The position numbers were made by a program, and so were the translations under genes. This document shows positions 55,320 to 64,000 of a DNA stretch of 64,000 nucleotides, one piece after another; position 1 is the first letter of the stretch; every line of letters begins with the position of its first letter. The notes beneath the pieces were generated by a model. It was not told where the DNA came from and searched no databases. It saw only the letters and a program-made list of their open reading frames with translations. Source of the DNA: Odontesthes bonariensis (Eukaryota > Chordata > Actinopteri > Atheriniformes > Atherinopsidae); NCBI RefSeq assembly GCF_027942865.1, contig NC_134515.1, positions 3,356,839 through 3,420,838 of the forward strand. The letters run 5' to 3'.

Positions 55320-58281
55320 TGCTCTGAAAACCTCCAAATTTCCTCTTAAGTTGAATGAATAAAGTTTTTTTTGTGCCATGAACAAACATCATTAAAGCGA
55401 GCTGCTGCTGGGATGTGGAAATGATAAACGGACGACTTTTAGATTAAACTTAGCTGGTTTTGTTGATCTCGGCACGTTTACAGTAGAGTTCAGGCATCAC
55501 TTTGGTTAACGGTCAGTTTCTGCTCCTTATTGTTAAACCGGTGATTATCACAGGGATCAGTTATCAGGTTAATTTGTTCAGTTTTTCTTCTTTGTTTTAT
55601 AGGCACCATGTGTTAAATGGTACCCTAAAATTATTATCTGACAATGTTTTAGTCCCAGAATGTGAGCTTTAACAAACCTGAAAGAGTCACAACTAAACTC
55701 AAAAAGGCTGAATTATAATATTCTCAGTTTTTTTTTTTTTTACTGACAGTCGAGTCAAAAGCTTCAGTTTTCTGTTGAAGGTCCAAATGAATCCAACCTG
55801 ATTTTAGTAAAAACAAGTTAAAAACAAACACGGTGTCTTCCTTCATAAAACTAAAGATGTGAGATGTTCCTGCAAATCATTCCCAGGAAGCTGGTTTCCC
55901 TCCTGCTGATGGACAGAAAATGTTTCTTTAACATTTCTGTACACACGACTCCAGCCGATTTTTATTTATTTTTTATTTTAATTTAAACCCACCAAAACTT
56001 GTGCAGAATATTCAGGTCGAAGCTCCTCTCTGGTTAATCTGCTTTATTTAGTTACCTGGTTTACATTCTAAATAAATCAGAACAACATCCAGTAAAAGTA
56101 CAAACCTCTGTAACAGAACAGCTACCAACGCTTCCAGTACAAATCACCAAAGTAACAGCAGTTATAAATACTAACAGCAGCATCACGGTAACAATATGTA
56201 GAATTAAAGAAGTGAACGTTTGCCTCGTGTTTTCTGACTGTAGGAATCGGTTGGTTTGTCGGTTTTCTGAGCTCCTGGACTCACCCACAGGGTTCGTTTC
56301 CTCCAGCAGGGGGCAGCAGCACGCAGGTGACAGCTGGCTGCTGCACTTTATCAAACATCTGGTTTTGCCGATTCAGTCCCACAGTTTGGGTCCGATTAGG
56401 AGAGAAAGTGTCATATTATAATATGTTATATTAAGTGATTCCTCAGTTTCCTGAGAAAGGAAAAGAGTCCCGTCATCTACAGCCCAACTCTGCGGGAATT
56501 TTACAGCATTTCTTCAACTTCAAACACAAAACTAATCAAATAAAACAGTTCTTTGATGTATTGTTACTCAGAGTCAGTGTGTATGTATATATATATATAT
56601 ATATATATGTATATAAATAAAAATGTATATTTATATAAATAAATCAGAATATATATATGTAGGACCATCGACTCGAACCCAAACTGTGAGGACTTTTCTT
56701 CAGGACATTATGGAAACTAAGAATATATAAGAGATGTCAGGTTTCCAGCAGCTGAGAGTCCAGAGGAACAAGCTCTGAGCTTCAGCTCCGCCTCACCACA
56801 TGTGGGAGCTGACAGAGGCAGCTTTACGACCATCACCACACAAAGCCACTGCACAGTTTGCATGCTGTCGACCGGCTAACGAACAGAGAGCTTCAGAGGG
56901 AAAAACCTCATCCACGGAGCCACAGACGGGGCATCGGGATGGGACTCGTTTGGGGATCTTTCATCACGTGAAGAGCTCGGAGAATAAAACCAGGACTGAA
57001 AAATATAAAAACGATTTCTGATCCAACGAAAGCTCTGAATTAACATCGGATTAACAGCATCAAATCACACATGTGCGCCACGGTCTGTGTTTTATGGTGT
57101 TTTTTTGGGACAGAGTTGGTTAAAGTATTTTCTTTTTCTGCCTTTGAAATGAAATTAAGTGCCAACTTGTGCCTCTGATCTGTTGCTACATCCAAGTCAG
57201 AGTTCTGCTTCCTCCTGGAGGAAAAAAAGACGATAAATCCATAAAGTGTTTGTTTTAGGCAAGAGGTGGAAAGTTAAACTCAGAGTTTAGAGTCTGCCGC
57301 ACATGACAGAGAGAATATTTAAATAAAAAATAAACGATGTTTTCTGAAGTTGTGCCTCTTCTTTAATAAATATCTGAAAATAATCACAGCCCATCTGCTC
57401 TATTGTCTTGCATGTAAAATTTAATCAGATTTATTGATAGATTTTAATGGATTTTAAGTGGGAATATCTTAATCCCAGAAGAGTCGGGGGATTCTTTAGG
57501 GGCCTGACTCGGATGTAAAGCTGATCAGAGGAAGTTTCTGACACCAGGAAACAGCAGGAAGCTCCAAACTGTTCATGTTTAATGGGTTTTATAGCAATGT
57601 TTTGATGCCATTTTTATATTTTGATGCCATTTTTCTGTTGTTAAATCAGGCCTATTAAACTGTGGTCACTTGTAAATCAACCAGCAACTGATAATATTTG
57701 GATCAAGTACATCTGCGCGTGTCTGTGGTGAAATATTCCCTTAAATGGTCAGAAAAAAGGTTTATTCCGTATTAACCAACATAAAATAATGATGATAATA
57801 AGAGTAATATAAAAACAAGGGGGATCAAGATCACAATAAAAAGGAAGAGAAAAGGTAAAAATCTGTAGAGGGGATCACCACCACGGCCTATAAATATGAA
57901 ACAAACCAAACTCCATGTACGGTTACAGCTAAAAGGGTCACCATGGCAACAGCATGGCTCGGTGGAGGCGCGAGTTAAAAACAACAAACCGACGTCAGCG
58001 TCTAAAGAAGTACCAGATGAGAAAAAGCCATCACCAAAACATTTAGGACACCACTCAGATCTAAACCCTAAACTCAGCAGGGGGGCAGGTGTGTGTGTGG
58101 GGGGCAGTTGTATGTGTGTGTGTGTGTGTGGGGGCAGTTGTGTGTGTGGGGGGGCAGTTGTGTTGGGGGGGTTTCAGACGACCTTTAACTCTACGGGAAG
58201 CTTCGGCTCTTTAGGAAGAATGTTGACGGCGGAAACATCCGAGTGTGAAGACAGAAAGCAGAGTGTGGGGGGGGGGGGGTC
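55320..58281. other. rfc2-ndrg3 intergenic region and probable ndrg3 3' UTR
   Basis: No coding exon recognised. On the minus strand, AATAAA candidates for ndrg3 lie near 57762 (TTTATT on plus) and further left near 57432 and 56042. Simple repeats include a T homopolymer at about 55727, (TA)n at about 56587-56608, and (GT)n/G-rich sequence at 58085-58170. Confidence 0.5.
58267..58279. repeat. G homopolymer just after the ndrg3 stop codon
   Basis: Thirteen G on the plus strand, giving 13 C in the ndrg3 mRNA starting 3 nt after the stop codon. Confidence 0.9.
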
Positions 58282-58445
58282 CTACGCCGTCATCTCTATG
58301 GTGCGCACGACGGCGTGCTCGGGGCAGCTGGCGCCCTCTGGGTGTGAGTTGGTGGTACTGCGGCTCCGGGCGCCGTCGGTGGAGCCCACGCTGGAGGCCG
58401 AGTGGGTCCTGGAGCGAACCAGCCGGGTCATTCCTGCCGTGGGCA
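58282..58445 (-). CDS. ndrg3: NDRG family protein, last coding exon only, probably NDRG3
   Basis: NDRG proteins have an alpha/beta-hydrolase fold without hydrolase activity and a phosphorylated C-terminal tail, and act in growth and stress responses. The exon follows acceptor CGCCCTGCAG and encodes 53 full codons plus a split Val, then TAG. It reads PTAGMTRLVRSRTHSASS and SRSTTNSHPEGASCPEH. The MTRL-RSRTHS block is shared with NDRG3 and NDRG1 tails, and RTHS favours NDRG3. The usual terminal MEVSC is replaced by IEMTA. The hydrolase-fold exons were not found between 58446 and 64000 and should lie to the right of the window. The gene converges on rfc2. Confidence 0.75.
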
Positions 58446-58684
58446 CTGCAGGGCGAAAGGGGGACACGTGAGAGCGGAACCGGGCCGTGTGACGGCAGAT
58501 CAGCAGCGTGCGCTGATTTGAATCGTGCACACCGACGAGCAGCCGGATTCAAATCGGATGAAGGTGGTTCAAACATGTCTGATTTTCTGTCTGAGTCACA
58601 TTTTTAAGAACTCGTGAGGAAGAACAAACACAGAAAAATGTGAATCTGTGGCATCAAATCAGAACCGGGTTGATTTCAGGTTCT
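58446..58684 (-). other. Start of ndrg3 last intron, no feature
   Basis: Unique-looking sequence between the ndrg3 exon and the TTAA MITE. Nothing recognised. Confidence 0.5.
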
Positions 58685-59233
58685 TTAAAGGGACAGTTCG
58701 CCTCTTTTGACATGAAGCTGTGTAACATCCCATATCAGCAACATCATTTATGAACATCTTCTTACCCCCTGCTGCGTCCTGTGAGCAGAGTTCCAGCCTC
58801 GTTTTGGTGTTGATGAAGGTAGTCCGGCTAGTTGGCTGGGGTTTAAAAAATAAAGCGTTTTGCTTCTCAAAACAATATGCGTTCAACAGAGTAATACATT
58901 TGCATCACAAAATGGTTCTCCAGGAAAAAGTCAGACCTCACAATCGCTTGGCCCTATTTTCTCTCCCTTCGTATCACTGCCTGCTGTGTAGACCGTGCAG
59001 ACCGAAGTGCAGACCGAGCAGCAAACACCGTAACAGGCGCGGCTGTCGGCAGGCGGCAGCAGGCAGTGATACGAAGGGAGAGAAAATAGGGCCAAGCGAT
59101 TGTGAGGTTGACTTTTTCCTGGAGAACGATTTTGTGATGCAAATGTATTACTCTGTTGAACGCATATTGTTTTGAGAAGCAAAACACTTTATTTTTTAAA
59201 CCCCACCCAACTAGCCGGACTACTTTTCGTCAA

Positions 59234-60788
59234 GATAGATAAGATACTTTATTGATCCCGAAGGAAATTCAAGCATCCAGTAGCAGACATAATAAAGCAA
59301 TAAAAATGTTTCTACAATTATAAACAATCTAAGAATTTAAAAAACAATTTAAAAAACATTTGTAACCCGGAGGTATCCCCGAGTCACGTGACTTCAGTTC
59401 AGTATGTCAATTTATTCTCAGTAATAAATGAATAGTTACACTATATAGGATATAATGTGAAATATTGAATTGGAACATAACATAACTGTGAAATATACGC
59501 GAGTTCATGAGGGTATCGCGGGAATTGAAAAAGAAAAAAGAGAGAGACCACGGGAGGAAGAAGCTGCAGGCAGGTTTGCTAGGAGAAGTGTTGGAGAGTT
59601 ACACGATTATTTTCCTCTGTTAAGCCGTCACTTATCATTTATTGTGACACTTTGTGTTTTATGGCGCAAGCTCAATCCGGGTTTGTGGATTTGATTTATT
59701 ACATGGTTTTTACTATTGGTGAAGTACTACAAGTGTAGACACCGCCATAAGGCAACGCACATGACAGAGTGGTGCATGCTAGCTAGCCAAAGTAAAAGAA
59801 GTGTACACCAGCGCGGGCAGTGTTGCTGGTTATTTTGATAGCAGGACAAATGTTGCTTGGTTAGCGCCTCAGACTACCAGGGACGTCTGAGGTTCCACCA
59901 GGTTAACCATCGAGGGATCAACGCGCCCCGGATAGCGCCACTGGCGACCAGGATAAAGTCAGTGGTTCCTCCGGGCACCGAGGGAGGCTCGCGCTTCGTG
60001 TCTCCACGTTTGCATGGGAGACGTGCGACACCACAGACAACCCGCTGCAGCTCGCTGGGGTCGTGAGTAAAGACAGACTTTGACGGGAACAAACTTGAGA
60101 GAATTAACAGGCCTGCAACGTTTGTTGTTTTTCATAGCCGGCTTTTTTGTTTCTTTTATTTGGTGCACCGGTGCATTTTTGTACGAGTGTTGTAACTGAA
60201 AGGGTGACGTAAGCCTCACGTTTTACTTTCGGGAGTGTGGCCACGGTTTAGAGGTGTGGTCGGTAAAAGCAGTGAATATAGTGACATATAATTTGAAGTG
60301 TACTATTGAGTACCTTTGCTTTATTGTTTTTTCATTTTGTGAGCTTATAAGGGGGCAACATAGTAGTTGAGAGTGGGAGATTACCCATTTGTACATTTTT
60401 TGTTTGACCTATTACATAGTTTTATTTTTTCTATTGAAGATATAAGTGGTGCTTAAATAAATATTTTCTTTTGGAATTTCATTGTATAACTTGTCAGACT
60501 CCACTCACTTTAGGGTAACTGGATTACCAGGTACACATACTTACTATAGCTCAGCACGAACCCACTTTGTCCACTTATTTATCTGAACGGTAATAGGAAG
60601 GGCTACACATTTAAAAAATATAAAGTGAACAGTGAAGTAAGATGAAAGTGAAATGCAAAGTGAAATTCAGAAGTGCCATCACTGAGAGCTGTTGTACAGC
60701 CTGACGGCCGGAGGAACAAAAGTGTTTTTCAGTCTGTTGGTGGAGCAGGATTGAGACGGCAGTCTGCCACTGAACACACTCCTCTAGA
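59234..60788. mobile_element. Retroposon inserted in the MITE, itself split by a solo LTR
   Basis: A 6-bp direct repeat CGTCAA flanks it (59228-59233 and 60789-60794). The left part GATAGATAAGATACTTTATT and the right part with TGTACAGCCTGACGGCCGG are landmarks of a common fish LINE 3' region, in antisense. About 310 bp of it remains around the LTR. Confidence 0.75.
59361..60607 (+). mobile_element. Putative solo LTR of an LTR retroelement
   Basis: It begins TGTAACCC and ends GGGCTACA, an inverted TG...CA pair as in LTRs. A 4-bp CATT flanks both sides (59357-59360 and 60608-60611). A TATA-like CACTATATAGG lies at about 59440 and AATAAA near 60457. No gag or pol sequence is present, as expected for a solo LTR. 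The class of element is unknown. Confidence 0.65.
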
Positions 60789-60913
60789 CGTCAAAACGAG
60801 GCTGGAACTCTGCTCACAGGACGCAGCAGGGGGTAAGAAGATGTTCATAAATGATGTTGCTGATATGGGATGTCATACAGCTTCATGTCAAAAGAGGCGA
60901 ACTATCCCTTTAA

Positions 60914-61589
60914 GTAACACGAGACACACAGTGCAGACGGAACAGAACTTTCAGGCCTTCTGGGTAACCTCAGAGGTTCTGCTTCAGTCTCCACTGTTCT
61001 CCGTTCGCTCTGAAGGAACTGAATCTTTCAGCAGGTGATGCCGGATCCAAAGTCCCTGCGCTGCCACGGACACGGAGGCCAACGTCCTGAAGTAAAGCAG
61101 GTGTTCATCAGCAGTTTAACTTCAGTTCTGTGTAACATTCACAGTTTGTAAAGGATGGGCAGGTGTGTGGGCTCTCAGAACCGGTTTGTTCTGGAAACTC
61201 AAAGTGTTTACTGTAGAGAGCATAAAGGGAAGCGATTTAAAAACCATCCGCAGCGTAATTTACACTTAAAAAGCTTCATAAAGCTGAACTATAAAATGAA
61301 GAAAGGAGTGTCTGAGTTCAGTCCATTGGTTACTTTCTCAGTTCCAATCATGGCTTTAAGTCTTTGGCGTCTAATTTAGACTCCTTTCAAACTGCTCGTT
61401 GGATGTTCAGACGGCTCTTGAAACCACATGCTTTACTTTGTTGGATAAAATCCTCCAAAAGCTTCTGTGTGAGTGGAAGATAAGATCTGAGGTCTGTTCG
61501 ACTTCTGAACGGTTCATATGTGTTTGCATCTGTTAGACGTTTGCTTCTTACTAAACGGTGCACAGGTGTAACACTATATAATCCACCAG
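60914..61589. other. No recognised feature
   Basis: No exon of ndrg3 or any other gene was recognised. The open frame at 61155-61379 has no family resemblance. Confidence 0.4.
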
Positions 61590-62601
61590 CAGAGGTGGGT
61601 AGTAACGAGTTACATTTACTTGAGTAAGTTTTTGAAAACATTATACTTCTAGGAGTAGTTTTAAATACTTTTTACCTTTACTTGAGTAGATCTGTGCAGC
61701 AGAAACTGTCCTCTTACTCCGCTACATTAGGCTACAATGAGCTGGTTACTTTTCTTCTTACCTCTTTGGTATTCTACGCCTCATTATTTTTATCCCCCCG
61801 CGTACGCCTCATTTTAATGTTTTATTCTGACAGAGAGAGAGACTTCCACCAAAGGCTCTACCACCTGACTGTGTTCCACCAATCAGACGCAGCCGTGCAG
61901 TCTGGTCACGTGACCGTATTCAATCTCAGCGGCGGGACGGGTTAGCTTTAGCATTAGCAGTCGTAGCAAACAAACAAAGAAACAGATGAAAAATGTCAGA
62001 ACCAACAGTGGGAAATGAAGACGCAGACGAGGCCTCATACTGAAAGCATGTTTACCTTACAAAGAGTGAGAAACAGCAGCTACATTATGTGTCTTCTGTG
62101 TAAACCAAAACAAACGCACATTTCAGCAGAAACTCAACATCTAACTTGAGGAAACATGTAGCGGTAAGTTTCCTAAACTCGTTTTTCCCCCATGGATAGG
62201 TGAATGTTTGTTTTTCAGGTTACATATGGGTTACATATGTTTTAAACATTTCCTAAGTCTCTTTTATTGAAATACTTGAATTTACCTGTATTATTTTAAT
62301 TTAAGCTATTTTGTTGTTAATTAATTCATTTTAATTTATTTTATCAGTTGGATGAACTCTAATTTGCCTAAAGATGATTATTTAGTATTTTTGTCTGTCT
62401 GATTGAATGCTTGTGTTAACAAATAAATCAGACGTTACTCAACAGTTACTCAGTACTTGAGTAGTTTTTTCACCGAGCACTTTTTTACTCTTACTCAAGT
62501 AATTATTTGGATGACTACTTTTTACTTTTACTTGAGTCATATTATTCTGAAGTAACAGTACTTTTACTTGAGTACATTTTTGGCTGCTCTGCCCACCTCT
62601 G
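61590..62601. mobile_element. hAT-type non-autonomous element
   Basis: The ends CAGAGGTGGG and CCCACCTCTG are inverted repeats. Flanking 8-mers TCCACCAG (61582-61589) and CCTACCAG (62602-62609) match at 6 of 8. Subterminal TACTTGAGTA words face each other. No transposase frame. Probably in an ndrg3 intron. Confidence 0.85.
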
Positions 62602-62609
62602 CCTACCAG

Positions 62610-64000
62610 AACAAATATGGTTAGCGATGCACGGTGTACAGAAGTTTAAGCCTTACAGCTTCTTTATGAGTCAATCATTGCTGATTTACTCTTCTGGTGG
62701 CTTTCAGTTCATAAGAGCATGGAAAATGAATTCCATCCCAAAGTAGACACGAACAGGCTCAAACAGATAAAAAGCAGCAGGTCAGAACTGAGCCTGTGAA
62801 CAAAGTGGCAGCACCGGCATGCAGGACAGCCTGCTGCTCACTTTACTGCAGAAGAAGAAGAAGAGCATCATCGTGTTCAGGTGACAAACGACATGCAGAC
62901 ACAACAAAGGAATAAAGCTGGAGATGAAGTAAAGCAAGGAGGAGAGGGGTTCAGATGATACCTGATTGGCCGCTCACAGGGTTTAATACAACATGAGGGA
63001 CTGGAGGGAACAACAGAAGAAGGAGGAGGAAACGGGAGCAGAAAGAAGGGAGGACAGGTTGAGAAACAGAGGAAGTGCAGCTCAACCAGACACACAAAAC
63101 AAAAACCAGGAGGTGTGCTGAGGACATCCTGAGGCAGGTCATGCTGTGTAGTGTAAGAAACTGCAGACTCATACTTACAGTTACACAACAACTAGAGCGC
63201 AGAGCTACGAACAGACGCACAGACACAGATTTTAACGGAGCACCAAAGTAAACAAGCTGCATGACAACACTGATTCACCGTTAAACCTTTTCTAACCAAA
63301 GTTAGGAGCAGTTATTACTTTCTACAGCGTTTTGGTTGAGGAGCCGTGACATAAAGACCCCAACGTCAGGCTCAGAGTTCGCCAACACCCTCACCCTGAC
63401 TCACACTCTTTTAACTGATTTTCTGTTGTTTTTATAATAATAATACATTTAATAAAATAAAAAAAGCACCTTTCTCAACACTCAAGGACTCTTTACAACA
63501 CATTAAAAACACAATAAATAAAATGATAATAATAAAAATAAATTTATGTGGATAAAATGACAAAAAAAAACATGAAAAATATCAGAACTTTGAATAGTTT
63601 TGTTCGTGAGTCCATAAAATGATCAAAAAGGATTAAAAAAAAAAAAAAAGAAAACCAAGTGGAAATGTGTTTAAAATCCAATCTTCACTACAAGTTGTGG
63701 AACCCAAGGCGCCACCATGCAGTGATGTCATCAGTGATGTCACATGTTACTGAGGTGATTAAATCTACAACCTTCATAAACTTTAGTAGCTACAGCTCTG
63801 TAGTTTTCATTTCTTTTTCCATCACTGACTCTGAGCATCTTTAACATTTGACGAAGGCAAAGAAACAACTTCTAATCGGATAAAACTGAACTAAAAGCTC
63901 CACTAAAACTGATCGAACCAATGAAAATGAGTTATTTCAGAGGTCAGAACATGACAGAAACGAGTGAGAACTGCATTTAGATTCATGGAGAAGATCACAG
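62610..64000. other. No gene recognised; retroposon tail near 63430-63560
   Basis: A/T-rich LINE-tail-like sequence (AATAATACATTTAATAAAAT ... CTCTTTACAACACATT) and an A-rich run at about 63636-63650. A good donor-like GTAAGTATG lies on the minus strand at about 63172-63180, but no coding sequence could be tied to it. Confidence 0.4.

Larger units (their letters stand above)
58689..60909. mobile_element. TTAA foldback MITE (family 2), split by a nested insertion
   Basis: It is flanked by TTAA at 58685-58688 and 60910-60913. The left end AGGGACAGTTCGCCTC is matched by GGCGAACTATCCCT at the right. The two arms are near-complete inverted repeats meeting near 59050. The right arm is interrupted from 59234 to 60788 by a retroposon, then resumes. 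Without the insertion the element would be about 660 bp. Kolobok-like or piggyBac-like by its TTAA target. Confidence 0.85.

Noticed and set aside
54693-55362. Frames of 170-218 aa over the 42-bp VNTR
   Set aside because: The 42-bp period keeps several frames open on both strands. The sequence lies after the rfc2 poly(A) signals.
56800-57021. Plus-strand frame of 73 aa
   Set aside because: No domain, no splice support, and it lies in the presumed ndrg3 3' UTR or intergenic DNA.
60990-61110. Possible penultimate ndrg3 exon on the minus strand (LLYFRTLAS)
   Set aside because: No resemblance to the expected KLTEAFKYFLQG block and no proper splice sites.
63100-63262. Minus-strand exon ending at the donor-like GTAAGTATG
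   Set aside because: The upstream sequence has no family resemblance, and a donor alone does not support an exon.

Overview
This window is nuclear DNA from a ray-finned fish, most likely a percomorph teleost. The evidence is vertebrate genes split by GT-AG introns, fish-type dispersed repeats (hAT, Harbinger, Tc1, Kolobok/piggyBac-like MITEs, LINE tails), and very heavy tandem-repeat content. No species can be named from the sequence alone. All gene calls come from reading spliced frames by eye and recalling the protein families; no database search was run.

Gene layout. (1) emc3 (+), coding exons 10733-17692, 261 aa, complete, with a probable untranslated first exon near 3768-3843. (2) usp11 (-), 21 coding exons from 45752 down to 18658, 1058 aa, complete. 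Its 3' end converges on emc3, and the two poly(A) signals are about 100 bp apart. (3) rfc2 (+), six coding exons 48017-54626, 357 aa, complete, divergent from usp11 across about 2.3 kb. (4) The last coding exon of an NDRG-family gene, best match ndrg3 (-), 58282-58445, convergent with rfc2; its other exons were not found and should lie further right. These are unrelated housekeeping functions (ER membrane insertase, deubiquitinase, replication clamp loader, NDRG protein), so this is a gene neighbourhood and not an operon or pathway.

Between and inside the genes the DNA is dominated by repeats. From left to right: a 40-bp satellite at the left edge; a 34-bp minisatellite split by a Harbinger element (6842-10571); 18-bp arrays just upstream of emc3 exons 3 and 5; a 7.5-kb ATG-rich satellite plus a 1.1-kb second array in the last usp11 intron (18970-27625); an 0.87-kb purine-rich array touching the 3' splice site of usp11 exon 17; a coding 15-bp VNTR in usp11 exon 15; and a 42-bp VNTR just after rfc2. 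Five copies of one MITE show successive stages of amplification of their terminal repeat. Six hAT-type elements keep recognisable 8-bp target duplications, and a three-level nested insertion sits at 58685-60913.

The most interesting signal is the repeated placement of minisatellites within a few to a few tens of bases of splice sites, where they supply or exclude splice-signal motifs (AG-free tracts, decoy acceptors, branch-point-like words). No new enzymatic or defence system was seen.
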